DNA of 64,000 nucleotides. It comes from Pandoraea vervacti (GTDB lineage: Bacteria; Pseudomonadota; Gammaproteobacteria; Burkholderiales; Burkholderiaceae). A model generated the notes under the pieces. The model made no database searches. It had not been told where the DNA came from and saw only the letters and a list, made by a program, of their open reading frames with translations. The translations under genes were made by a program, and so were the position numbers. The number at the start of each line of letters is the position of its first letter. The first letter of the stretch is position 1. Shown in pieces: positions 7,975 to 16,750 of this stretch. Location: NCBI RefSeq assembly GCF_000934605.2, contig NZ_CP010897.2:1488001-1552000 (forward strand). The letters run 5' to 3'.

Positions 7975-8919
7975 ATGCATGACGTGGGGGAAAGACCGGT
8001 GCCAGGCGCCGAACGAATCGGCCGGACGTTTGGCCCGATCGTCGCTTGGGACGAGGTCAATACGGCGATGGTGCGACAGTGGCGCGAGGTGTTCGGTTAC
8101 CCGGCATCACGCGACGAAGACGTTCCGCTCGCCATGCTTCAGGTCTGGACGATGCCGGGGTATGGCGGTGTTCACGCACCGGGTTCATCGGACACGGACG
8201 CCTGGGATGTGCTGAACATCCTCGCGAATCACGGCTTCACGAAAGCCGTGGGGATCCGCTCGCAACAGCGCTTCTACCGGCGACCGTGCATAGGCGACCG
8301 ACTCAGATACTCCTCGCATGTCGGCACGATCAGCGCGCTCAAGCGAACTGCGCTGGGAGACGGACACTTTGTGACCGTGCATTACCAGTTCACGGATCAG
8401 CGCGCGAGGCCCGCCGGCACAATGGAATTCACGATGCTCGTTGCTTGTCCCCGGGCATCCAACGGTCATTCCGACGCCATGGCTTCAGCGACGAATATGC
8501 CGGATATTCGCGGTGGTGCGTCAGACGACAACGTGTCGAAGGACTACCCCACGCTGCATCTTCCTGTGTCGACGACCAGCATCGTCGCGTCGGCGATCGC
8601 CACCCGCGACTTTCATCCCATTCATCACGACCAGGCATACGCTCGTGCCTCAGGGTCGCCCGACATCTTCCTGAACATTCTCTCCGTCACCGCCTACGTC
8701 GAACGGTTTGGCCTTCTCGTATGCCCGCCGATGTCGACCATTGCGGCAATCGACGTCAAGCTCGCGCTGCCGATTTTCCCGGGCGATGAACTCGTGTTGA
8801 CAGGGGAAGGCGAGGACACGGAAGCCGGTGCGGAAAAATCGATAACGGTGGTCGGACGCAGTGCGAGAGGAACCCACGTGCGTGGGGCCGTACGGTTTGA
8901 GCGCAGCCATGATGCGTGA
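7975..8919 (+). CDS. Two-domain MaoC-type hydratase, a ChsH2(N)-ChsH1 fusion
   Basis: This 314-residue protein contains two hot-dog domains. The N-terminal half (about 10-155) resembles the MaoC-like N domain of ChsH2. The C-terminal half (about 185-310) closely follows ChsH1: ALATRDF-type IATRDFHPIHHDQAYA, SPDIFLNILSVTAYVERF, and VVGRSARGTHVRGAVRF. In actinobacteria ChsH1 and ChsH2 are separate chains that hydrate the 22-oyl-CoA steroid side chain; here both appear in one chain. The active-site Asp/His lie in RDFHPIHHD. The C-terminal DUF35 domain of ChsH2 and an Ltp2 aldolase are not seen. Confidence 0.75.
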   Translation: MHDVGERPVPGAERIGRTFGPIVAWDEVNTAMVRQWREVFGYPASRDEDVPLAMLQVWTMPGYGGVHAPGSSDTDAWDVLNILANHGFTKAVGIRSQQRFYRRPCIGDRLRYSSHVGTISALKRTALGDGHFVTVHYQFTDQRARPAGTMEFTMLVACPRASNGHSDAMASATNMPDIRGGASDDNVSKDYPTLHLPVSTTSIVASAIATRDFHPIHHDQAYARASGSPDIFLNILSVTAYVERFGLLVCPPMSTIAAIDVKLALPIFPGDELVLTGEGEDTEAGAEKSITVVGRSARGTHVRGAVRFERSHDA

Positions 8920-9736
8920 AACTCGTGACATGTCAGCCGTTGCGCCGGATCCCGTCTTGTACTCGCAACACGGCGGCGTGGTCACACTGACCCTCAATCG
9001 CCCGCAACAGATGAACGCTCTCAGTCGTTCGTTGGCACGTCGACTGCGCGAGTGTGTCGAGCGTGCTGTGTCTGCGTCCGATGCGCGCGTCATCGTGATT
9101 CGCGGGGCAGGTGCGAATTTCATGGCCGGGGGGGATCTGCGCGAGTTTCAGGCGTTGCTGCAACTGGCCACGGAAGATGGCAAAGCGGCCTTCAGCGATC
9201 TTATCGACGACGCGCATCACGCCATCTTGCTGTTGCAACAAACCGGCAAGCCCGTTGTCGCGTGTGTGCATGGCGCTGTCGCCGGATTCGGCGTCGGGCT
9301 GATGGCCGCGTGCGATCTGGCGATTTGCGCGGACGACACCTTCCTCAAGCTCGCCTACAGTCTCATCGGGGCCAGCCCTGACGGCGGGGCGACCTACGCA
9401 CTTCCGCGCGCGATGGGACACAAACGCGCGATGGAGTTGACGTTGCTCTCCGATCGCGTCGATGCGCACACTGCAATGCGCTTGGGCCTGGCCAACTGGG
9501 TCGTGCCCGCGGACAAACTGGACGACGAACTGAACGCGTTGGTCGAACGCCTGGCACGGGGCTCGACCGGCGCGATGGCAAAGACAAAGGCGCTCGTCCA
9601 TCAAGGCGCCGTCAACACGCTTGCGCAACAATTGTCGGCCGAACAAGACATGTTTGTCCGAGGCGTCGAAGCGCCTGATTTCGCTGAGGGCGTGAACGCA
9701 TTTCTCGCTCGCCGTGCACCGATCTATCGCAGCTAG
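8909..9736 (+). CDS. Enoyl-CoA hydratase/isomerase family protein
   Basis: The crotonase-fold protein is about 275 residues long. The oxyanion-hole segments are GAGANFMAGGDLREF and HGAVAGFGVGLMAACDLAI, followed by LIGASPDGGATYALPRAMG. The catalytic Glu pair of classical hydratases is not obvious at the second position (SPDGG), so isomerase or another crotonase activity is possible. The ATG at 8909 overlaps the preceding stop by 11 bp; starts at 8912 or 8930 are also possible. It is the last gene of the promoter-2 operon. The next motif promoter begins within its stop region (9734). Confidence 0.82.
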   Translation: MMRETRDMSAVAPDPVLYSQHGGVVTLTLNRPQQMNALSRSLARRLRECVERAVSASDARVIVIRGAGANFMAGGDLREFQALLQLATEDGKAAFSDLIDDAHHAILLLQQTGKPVVACVHGAVAGFGVGLMAACDLAICADDTFLKLAYSLIGASPDGGATYALPRAMGHKRAMELTLLSDRVDAHTAMRLGLANWVVPADKLDDELNALVERLARGSTGAMAKTKALVHQGAVNTLAQQLSAEQDMFVRGVEAPDFAEGVNAFLARRAPIYRS

Positions 9737-9777
9737 TCCCATCGGACGATGCCTGCCCGTTCAATCGCGCCAACAAT
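9734..9777 (+). promoter_or_regulatory. Catabolic-regulon promoter 3 (YCF48-RND)
   Basis: TAGTCC-CATC-GGACGATG (9734-9751), 20 nt, then AACAAT (9772-9777). The leader to the GTG start at 9912 is about 130 nt and shows no other recognised signal. Confidence 0.76.
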
Positions 9778-9911
9778 CCATCTCATCGAATGCACCGCTC
9801 CGGAATCGCCGGAGTCCGGCGATTCGTTACCTCATCACAATTAGCGCAATACATGCGCATCCGGAGACACGAGGCGGCCTCGCAGTCAGCGTCGTTGCCT
9901 AAGGAGGAGCT

Positions 9912-10895
9912 GTGCACAAGCTTGTCGGTATCGCGATGTCGGCGATTGTCGCCGTCGCATCTGTCGTTGCGTTTTCGGCGCGTCCCGAACCCGCATTCCC
10001 TCCAACTCAGATCAAGTCCGACAAGTTGTTGGTCAGCGGCATTGACGTCAATGCGTCGGGCGCCGCTGCGGCCGGGGACATCGGGACGGTGCTCGTCAGC
10101 ACCGACCAGGGCAGGACATGGCATCCGGCGAAGACCTCGCCGGGGGGCGAATCGGTCGAATCGGTCGAATCGGCATTGACCCGACTTCATTTCGTCGACG
10201 CAAGCCATGGTTTCTCCGTGGGGCAGGATCAATCGATTCTGAAGACGGAGGACGGTGGAAAAAGCTGGACGCGCGTGCACGTGGCGTCTGATCGCGCGGA
10301 ACCGCTGTTCGATCTCTATGCGTCGGCGGGCGGCCAGCTGTTTGCGGTCGGCGCGTTTGGCGCATTCCTCGAATCCGGCGACGCAGGGCGCACGTGGAAC
10401 GCACGCGAGATCGGTGTGGAAGATGCGCATCTTTATGGGATCGCCGGACGCGGGGACAAGCTGCTGATCGCCGGAGAGCAAGGGTTGGTGGCCCGATCTG
10501 TCGATGGCGGACGGCACTGGACGACCGTGCCGAAGTTCTATGGAGGATCGTTCTTCGGTGCACTGGCCCTGTCGCAAGGGAAGTGGCTGGTCTATGGCAT
10601 GCGCGGGCGCGTGTACATCAGTGACGCCGACATGCTGTCCTGGCAGGAAATTCCCACCCATTTGAACGCGGCGCTGTACGGCGGCACGCAACTGCGCGAC
10701 GGCCGCGTCGTCCTTGTCGGACAGGGAGGTGCGATCGCACTCTCCGATCCGGGCGTGCAGTCGTTCGCGACGCTTCACGCCGGCGCAAGAGGAAGTTATT
10801 CCGACGTTCGTGAAATGCACGACGGCAGCCTGTTGCTGGCCGGCGAGACAGGGATTGCGGTGGACAAGGCAATCCTGAATGCAAAGCAGCCCTGA
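9912..10895 (+). CDS. YCF48/BNR-repeat periplasmic protein
   Basis: The 327-residue protein starts with GTG after a strong AAGGAGGA site. It has a signal peptide or anchor (residues 1 to about 25) followed by a beta-propeller of YCF48/BNR type, with repeats such as VLVSTDQGRTWHPA, ILKTEDGGKSWTRV, FLESGDAGRTWNA and VARSVDGGRHWTTV. YCF48-like proteins are found beside RND/MMPL transporters and DUF1302/DUF1329 genes in hydrophobic-substrate loci of proteobacteria. The precise role is unknown; it may help assemble or couple the envelope complex. The downstream RND gene starts 10 bp after its stop. Confidence 0.82.
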   Translation: MHKLVGIAMSAIVAVASVVAFSARPEPAFPPTQIKSDKLLVSGIDVNASGAAAAGDIGTVLVSTDQGRTWHPAKTSPGGESVESVESALTRLHFVDASHGFSVGQDQSILKTEDGGKSWTRVHVASDRAEPLFDLYASAGGQLFAVGAFGAFLESGDAGRTWNAREIGVEDAHLYGIAGRGDKLLIAGEQGLVARSVDGGRHWTTVPKFYGGSFFGALALSQGKWLVYGMRGRVYISDADMLSWQEIPTHLNAALYGGTQLRDGRVVLVGQGGAIALSDPGVQSFATLHAGARGSYSDVREMHDGSLLLAGETGIAVDKAILNAKQP

Positions 10896-10905
10896 GGAAA
10901 AAGCG

Positions 10906-13347
10906 ATGCAGTCATCATCCTACAAATTCGTCGGGCGCTGTGCCGATCGCCTGTTCGCCAGTCGCCGGCTTCTGCTGACGATCTTCGTCATCGTCACCAT
11001 GCTTCTGGCCGCCAGCGCATCGAGGCTCAGTCTGGATCCGGGCTTCTACAAGATGATCCCCCTGGATCATCCGTACATGAAGACCTTCATGAAGTACGCC
11101 AACGTCTTTCCGGGGGGGAACCGAATTCTCGTCAACCTGCGCTGGAACGGTGAAGGCGACATCTATAACGCGAAGTTCCTGAATGCGTTACGTGGCGCCA
11201 CCGACGATGTGTTCTTCATCCCGGGAGTCGACCGTCCGCGTGTGGCGTCGATCTTCACCCCGAACGTTCGTTTCGTCGAGGTCACGGAGCAGGGCTTTTA
11301 TGGCGACGTCGTCGTACCGTCGAAGTTCAGTGGCACGCCGGACGAGTTGGCAACGGTCAGACGAAATGTGGCGAAATCCGGCCAGATCGGTCAGTTGGTA
11401 CAAAGCGACCTGAAAGGCGCGATGATTCGCTCGGACCTGCAGGAGACGGATCCGCAGACCGGCAAGAAGGTCGATTATGTCGAGGTGGCAAAACGCCTCG
11501 AAATGGTTCGGCAACATTTCAGTTCGCCGGACATCTCGGTCGAGATCATTGGGTTTCCGACATTGATCGGCGATATCGTCAGCGGACTTGCCGGCGTGGT
11601 GACGTTCTTCGCCGCGGCATTTCTGATCACGGGCGCCTTGCTTTTCGCGTATTGCCGGTCGGTGAAGATGACGCTGCTTGCGCTGCTCGTCGCGCTGCTA
11701 CCCGTGGTGTGGCTGCTGGGCATACTGCCATTGATCGGATACGGCATCGATCCGCTCTCCATTCTTGTGCCCTTCCTGATCTTTTCTATCGGCGTTTCGC
11801 ACGCGGTGCAAATGACCAACGCGTGGAAGCAACAGATTCTGGCCGGTCGAAATTCCATTGACGCGGCACATGGCGCATTTTCCTCGCTGTTCATCCCGGG
11901 AAGTGTTGCGTTGCTCACCAACGCGCTGGGCTTTCTCGTCATCATGCGCATCGATATTCCCAGCGTTCGTGAGCTTGGCGTAACGGCGTGCCTGGGCGTG
12001 TTGCTCATGATTGTGACGAACAAGATGCTGTTGCCGATCGTGCTCTCGCATATGAAGCTTGAGGCGTCTGCCAGGAAAGCGCGCGCGTTTGACGAGGACG
12101 GGAAGCACCCCCTTTGGTGGGCAATGTCGAAGGCGGCATCGCAGCCGGCGGCGATGGTGGTTTTCGTCATTAGCCTGGCGTTGCTCGCCGTCGGTGTTTA
12201 CGAATCGAGAAACCTGACCGTTGGCGATATCGGCAGCGGTGCGCCCGAGCTGCGAGATCAGTCGCGCTACAACCTCGACAACGCCGGGATCATCAAGAGC
12301 TACTACACCGGCGTCGATGTGCTCAGTGTGATTGCCGAGACTTCCGGATATACGGATGACGCTTGCCTTCACTATCCCGTCATGCATGCCATCGACCGGT
12401 TCGAGATGCAGATGCGCGGCGTGTACGGCGTGCGATCGGTGGTCAGTGTGCCCGACGTGGCGAAGGTGGCAATCGCGGCAAACAACGAGGGAAATCCGCG
12501 CTGGCAGGCATTGCCGAAATCGAGTCGCGGTCTCAGTCAGGGAGCCGACGGATGGAATCCCGATGGCGGATTGAACACCGACGGCTGCAAGGCGATACAG
12601 ATCCTCATCTACACCGAGGATCATCAGGGCGCCACGCTCAAACACATCGTCTCGGAAATCAAACGGATCTCGGCGGGCATCCAGACACCCCAACTGTCCT
12701 TCAAGCTCGCGGCAGGCAACGTGGGGGTGATCGCCGCGACCAATGAAGCGGTGACCGAAGCCGAAGTTACGATGCTGCTCTCGATTTTTGGTGCGATCAG
12801 CCTGCTTTGCGTGCTGACGTTCCGCTCATGGAAAGCGGTGCTTTGCATCATCGTTCCGTTGGCCATCGTCTCCATCCTTTGCAATGCGTTGATGGCGATG
12901 CTCGGCATTGGCCTGAAGGTCGCAACGTTGCCGGTCATTGCGCTGGGTGTCGGCGTCGGGGTCGATTACGGCATTTATCTCTACGAACGTGTTCAGCATG
13001 AAATGGAACACGGTCGAAAAGACTTCCAGCATGCCTTCTATGAAGCGATGCGCCAGCGGGGCACTGCCGCGGTCTTTACCGCCATCACGATGGCTTGCGG
13101 TGTGGGTACCTGGGCATTCTCGTCGCTGAAGTTTCAGGCGGATATGGGGGTGCTTCTGGCATTCATGTTCCTTGTCAATTTGCTCGGCGCTGTCTTTCTG
13201 CTCCCCGCGCTCGGCGCCTGTTTCACCCACGCGAAAACGGTTCGATCGTCCGCTGCGTCGAGAGCGCCGATGCGCTTTACGGCCGACGATGAAAGCGTCG
13301 CTCAACCCAAATCCCGGCATTCGCAAGCCGAATCGGTTCACGAATAA
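10906..13347 (+). CDS. RND-superfamily (MMPL-type) transporter
   Basis: The 813-residue inner-membrane protein has two repeats. Each has a lone helix, a large periplasmic loop, then five clustered helices. The first helix is at about residues 22-42 and the first bundle at about 220-390 (GVVTFFAAAFLITGALLF, LLALLVALLPVVWLLGILPLIGYG, MIVTNKMLLPIVL). The second half contains MLLSIFGAISLLC, ALGVGVGVDYGIYLYERV and LLAFMFLVNLLGAVFLLPALGA. This is the short, MMPL-like architecture that works without a canonical adaptor. It probably moves the hydrophobic substrate or an intermediate across the envelope (inferred). ATG 10906 follows GAGGA. Confidence 0.88.
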   Translation: MQSSSYKFVGRCADRLFASRRLLLTIFVIVTMLLAASASRLSLDPGFYKMIPLDHPYMKTFMKYANVFPGGNRILVNLRWNGEGDIYNAKFLNALRGATDDVFFIPGVDRPRVASIFTPNVRFVEVTEQGFYGDVVVPSKFSGTPDELATVRRNVAKSGQIGQLVQSDLKGAMIRSDLQETDPQTGKKVDYVEVAKRLEMVRQHFSSPDISVEIIGFPTLIGDIVSGLAGVVTFFAAAFLITGALLFAYCRSVKMTLLALLVALLPVVWLLGILPLIGYGIDPLSILVPFLIFSIGVSHAVQMTNAWKQQILAGRNSIDAAHGAFSSLFIPGSVALLTNALGFLVIMRIDIPSVRELGVTACLGVLLMIVTNKMLLPIVLSHMKLEASARKARAFDEDGKHPLWWAMSKAASQPAAMVVFVISLALLAVGVYESRNLTVGDIGSGAPELRDQSRYNLDNAGIIKSYYTGVDVLSVIAETSGYTDDACLHYPVMHAIDRFEMQMRGVYGVRSVVSVPDVAKVAIAANNEGNPRWQALPKSSRGLSQGADGWNPDGGLNTDGCKAIQILIYTEDHQGATLKHIVSEIKRISAGIQTPQLSFKLAAGNVGVIAATNEAVTEAEVTMLLSIFGAISLLCVLTFRSWKAVLCIIVPLAIVSILCNALMAMLGIGLKVATLPVIALGVGVGVDYGIYLYERVQHEMEHGRKDFQHAFYEAMRQRGTAAVFTAITMACGVGTWAFSSLKFQADMGVLLAFMFLVNLLGAVFLLPALGACFTHAKTVRSSAASRAPMRFTADDESVAQPKSRHSQAESVHE

Positions 13348-13366
13348 ATGCGGGCGGGTTTGTGCG

Positions 13367-13410
13367 TAGTCGCAATGGACGATGAGCCCAATTAATGACG
13401 CAACCAAAGT
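13367..13410 (+). promoter_or_regulatory. Catabolic-regulon promoter 4 (DUF1302-DUF1329)
   Basis: TAGTCG-CAAT-GGACGATG (13367-13384), 20 nt, then CAAAGT (13405-13410). An in-frame ATG at 13395 lies upstream of the predicted transcription start, so the gene start is placed at 13509. Confidence 0.76.
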
Positions 13411-13508
13411 ACGGAGTAGCGGGGTGCGTAGCGCATTCTGCGCACGCGCTTTGCAATGCGGTCGACGGCTGGCGCGGAAAAAAACTTAGAACAATGAATG
13501 GAGGAGCA

Positions 13509-15107
13509 ATGAAGGCAGGCAAGAGAAAAGCGTTCGTCGGAAAACGCAAATGTCTGGCGCCCATCGCTGTTGGTGTTCTGCTGGGCGCAAGCGGCATCGC
13601 AAATGCAGGACAGTACTTCATTACCGACGACACGACGATCGACTATCGCGTGACGGCGACGTATGGTCTCGGCATGCGTATCGCAGGGCAGTCCGACGCG
13701 CTCATCAACGGCCCTATCGGCGTCAACGGTCTTCCCGCGCAGATCAATGCCGACGACGGCAACAGAAACTTCAGGAAGTGGGGGCTCGTCAACAACCGGC
13801 TGTCGGCGCTCTTCGAGTCGAACCTGAAGCACCGGGACTTCGGCTTCAACTTCAGCGCGGACGCGTTTTACGATCAGGTGTACCGGAGCAGCAACAGCAA
13901 CAACTCTCCCGGCACCGTCAACAAGACCGGTCCGCACGACTCCTTCACCGACGCCGCGAGCTTTTTCGACGGGCGCCGGGTGAGACTGCTCAACGCGTAC
14001 GCTTACGGTGGCTGGAGTCTTGGCGATACCCGACGGCTGGACGTGCGTCTCGGGAATCAGGTGGTGGCGTGGGGGGAAAGCCTGTTCTTCTCGGGCGTCG
14101 CGGCCGCGCAAGGGCCTGCCGATGCCACCAAGGGCAATGTCCCCGGCGCCGAGGTGAAAGACATTCTGCTCCCGGTGCCACAGATTTCCGCGCAGCTTCA
14201 ACTGACCGATGCGCTGAGTGTTCAGGGCTACTACCAGTTCAAGTACAAGGAAAACGAGATCTTTCCGGTCGGCGATTATTTTTCGACGTCCGACATCGTC
14301 GGGCCCGGCGCGGAATTCCTCTATGCGGCTCCTGGGGTGACGATTCCCAACGGGAGCGACATCCGCCCGCGCAACGCAGGGCAGGGTGGCGTGGGCATGC
14401 ACTACCTCGTCACGGCGAACACCGACCTCGGGTTCTATTGGCTGAACTATCACGACAAGAACCCGAGCGTGGTTTTCCAGAACACGCCCTCGCCAAGCTA
14501 TCGGATCAAGTATTTCGACAATATCAAGCTGACCGGCGTGAGCGTTTCCACGCGCGTCGGCGATTCGCAGGTCTCGGGCGAAGTCGTGTACCGACAAGGC
14601 GCACCGGTGCTTGTCAACACGCCTGCCGGCGCAACGGCGACACGCGCCGACTCGGTTCAGGCGCTGGCCTCGATGGTCCGAACCTTCGGGCATAGCTGGC
14701 TCGCCAACGAAGTCGATTTGGCGGCTGAAGTGGGTTATTTGCACGTGACCAGCGTCGATCCCTATCAAATGGGCGGCGCCGGTTACTCGGACCTCTACAA
14801 CAGCCGGAACTCCGTTGCCTACGAATTTCTGGTGACGCTGAAGTACCCCAATGTGGTGGACCAATGGGATCTGGCCGTGCCGATCTCGTTTGCGCACGCC
14901 GTCGCTGGCAATGCATCGCTTGGCGGTGCATTCGGCAGCCTGAACGGCGTGGGCGACATGATCTTCAGCATCGGGACCAACTTCACGCGTCTGAACAATC
15001 TTGAACTGGGTATGGCGGTCAATCTTTACCTGGGTTCGGTCAACGCGCGTACCCATCCGCTGGCTGATCGCAGCTACGTCACGATGCACGCCAAATACAC
15101 GTTCTAA
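13509..15107 (+). CDS. DUF1302 family outer-membrane beta-barrel protein
   Basis: The 532-residue protein has a signal peptide (MKAGKRKAFVGKRK, a hydrophobic stretch, cleavage near GIANA|GQYF). The mature chain is rich in alternating aromatic and polar strands and ends in MHAKYTF, a C-terminal aromatic typical of outer-membrane barrels. DUF1302 proteins are encoded with DUF1329 and RND genes in loci for hydrophobic compounds, and a pore or uptake role is plausible but inferred. ATG 13509 has a GGAGG site. DUF1329 follows 31 bp downstream. Confidence 0.85.
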   Translation: MKAGKRKAFVGKRKCLAPIAVGVLLGASGIANAGQYFITDDTTIDYRVTATYGLGMRIAGQSDALINGPIGVNGLPAQINADDGNRNFRKWGLVNNRLSALFESNLKHRDFGFNFSADAFYDQVYRSSNSNNSPGTVNKTGPHDSFTDAASFFDGRRVRLLNAYAYGGWSLGDTRRLDVRLGNQVVAWGESLFFSGVAAAQGPADATKGNVPGAEVKDILLPVPQISAQLQLTDALSVQGYYQFKYKENEIFPVGDYFSTSDIVGPGAEFLYAAPGVTIPNGSDIRPRNAGQGGVGMHYLVTANTDLGFYWLNYHDKNPSVVFQNTPSPSYRIKYFDNIKLTGVSVSTRVGDSQVSGEVVYRQGAPVLVNTPAGATATRADSVQALASMVRTFGHSWLANEVDLAAEVGYLHVTSVDPYQMGGAGYSDLYNSRNSVAYEFLVTLKYPNVVDQWDLAVPISFAHAVAGNASLGGAFGSLNGVGDMIFSIGTNFTRLNNLELGMAVNLYLGSVNARTHPLADRSYVTMHAKYTF

Positions 15108-15138
15108 GTAAATCCCCACAGTTTTTCAGGAGGAGCGA

Positions 15139-16527
15139 ATGAAACTCTCAGTATTCGGATTGACATTGTCGGGCGCTGCCCTGGCGCTCAGTAGTGCGCT
15201 CGTGACGCAGCCGGTGCTGGCCAAGGTCTCGGCGGACGAGGCGGCGAAGCTCGGCACCTCGCTGACGTGTCTCGGCGCAGAAAAGGCGGCCAGCAAGGAC
15301 GGTCAGATTCCGGCCTTCGGCGGTCAGTGGAACGGCGTGCCGCCGGGCGTCGACTACAAGGGGGCCGGTTCTCCGTTTCCCAATCCGTACGCACACGAGA
15401 AGCCGATTGTCGTGATTACGGCACAGAACATGGATCAGTATGCGGATCGTCTTTCAGAAGGCATGAAGAGTCTGCTCAAGAAGTATCCGGATACGATGAA
15501 GGTGCCTGTCTATACGTCGCACCGGGATTTCGGATATCCCGACTGGTTCTGCGAGAACGCCAAAAAGAACGCGCTGAACTCGGAACTGGTGAATAACGGC
15601 GAAGGTATCAATGCGACGACGGGCACCGTGCCGTTCCCGATTCCGAAGTCCGGCCTCGAAGCCTATTGGAATATGAACAACCCGTGGGGACCCTGGACCA
15701 TGAACAAGACGGTCGATCAGGCCGTGGTCTACCCGAACGGCAATGTCGTCTGGGGACGCACGAAGATGATGTGTCTCTCTCCGCGAACGGATCCGAAAAA
15801 TCGGGCGAGTACCGTCGGCGGCGTGAACTCGTATTGTTATGTCGAAACGCAGTTGCCGGAACGCGACAACGGCACGGCGATTATCTCGACCGATTACTTC
15901 AACTACGAAACGCAACCGCGCGACGCCTATCAATACAGCCCGGGAACGCGACGTGTGCGTCAGCTCCCCTCGTTCGGTTTCGATATGCCGCAAGGGCCTG
16001 GCGGTTTCCGTACGGTGGATGACGACCAGCTTTTCAACGGGTCGCCCGAGCGATACGACTGGAAAATCGTCGGCAAGAAGGAGATGTACGTTCCGTACAA
16101 CAACTACATCATCAACTCGCCTTCGACCAAGTACGACGATCTCCTGAAGACCAAAGGCGTGCCGAACCCGGACTACATGCGTTACGAACTGCACCGCGTC
16201 TGGGTGCTCGACGTGACCCTCAAGAAGGGCTACCGCCATCAATACGCGCGGCGAGTGATCTATCTCGACGAGGACACCTGGGCGCCGTTGATGGCTGACG
16301 AATACGATAACCATCATCAATTGTGGCGTGTGGCGATGGTGCCGTGGATCAACACGTTCAAGAACGGGAAGATCATGCCGGCCGCGCAGCTCTATCACGA
16401 TCTGCAATCGGGCGCCTATCTCGTCGACGCCATCTATGCTCAACAGCGAAAGGCGCCGGTCGTCGATCAGGGCGATATGTCGCCGTCCGACTTCACGCCC
16501 GACGCGTTGCGTCGAAAAGGACAGTAG
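15139..16527 (+). CDS. DUF1329 family periplasmic protein
   Basis: This 462-residue protein carries a clear signal peptide (MKLSVFGLTLSGAALALSSA, cleavage near PVLA|KVSADEAAKLG). The DUF1329 body is typical: WNGVPPGVDYKGAGSPFPNPYAHEKP, GTVPFPIPKSGLEAYWNM, GTRRVRQLPSFGFD, RQYARRVIYLDEDTW-like RHQYARRVIYLDEDTW. The fold is related to LolA/LolB-like lipid-binding proteins, so carrying a hydrophobic ligand through the periplasm is a reasonable guess. It follows the DUF1302 gene with an AGGAGGAGC ribosome-binding site. A strong terminator closes this two-gene unit. Confidence 0.87.
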   Translation: MKLSVFGLTLSGAALALSSALVTQPVLAKVSADEAAKLGTSLTCLGAEKAASKDGQIPAFGGQWNGVPPGVDYKGAGSPFPNPYAHEKPIVVITAQNMDQYADRLSEGMKSLLKKYPDTMKVPVYTSHRDFGYPDWFCENAKKNALNSELVNNGEGINATTGTVPFPIPKSGLEAYWNMNNPWGPWTMNKTVDQAVVYPNGNVVWGRTKMMCLSPRTDPKNRASTVGGVNSYCYVETQLPERDNGTAIISTDYFNYETQPRDAYQYSPGTRRVRQLPSFGFDMPQGPGGFRTVDDDQLFNGSPERYDWKIVGKKEMYVPYNNYIINSPSTKYDDLLKTKGVPNPDYMRYELHRVWVLDVTLKKGYRHQYARRVIYLDEDTWAPLMADEYDNHHQLWRVAMVPWINTFKNGKIMPAAQLYHDLQSGAYLVDAIYAQQRKAPVVDQGDMSPSDFTPDALRRKGQ

Positions 16528-16555
16528 TCAAACGCCATACGATGTCGTCCCTTGC

Positions 16556-16588
16556 GCCTCCTCTTTCGAGAGGGGGCTTTTTTGTTTT
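16556..16588 (+). terminator. Rho-independent terminator after the DUF1329 gene
   Basis: Stem GCCTCCTCT / AGAGGGGGC around a TTCG tetraloop, followed by TTTTTTGTTTT. It isolates the next motif promoter, which begins 32 bp later. Confidence 0.85.
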
Positions 16589-16619
16589 CACGGGGCGGCC
16601 CGCAAAGACTTCGGATGCG

Positions 16620-16663
16620 TAGTCTGTCTGGACGATGAGCCAGTCCCTCCTTATCGCTACATT
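16620..16663 (+). promoter_or_regulatory. Catabolic-regulon promoter 5 (pntAA-pntAB-pntB and following genes)
   Basis: TAGTCT-GTCT-GGACGATG (16620-16637), 20 nt, then TACATT (16658-16663). Confidence 0.78.
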
Positions 16664-16750
16664 CGAAACACGAAGAATAGGCAGCAGCCTCGGTAACGTG
16701 CGTGCGATGGCACCCGCCGATCCTGTTGCCAGGGCTCATGGGAGGTAACG

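Noticed and set aside
13392..15119. 575-codon minus-strand frame opposite DUF1302
   Set aside because: The plus strand has a signal peptide, a ribosome-binding site and a recognised family. The minus frame has none of these.
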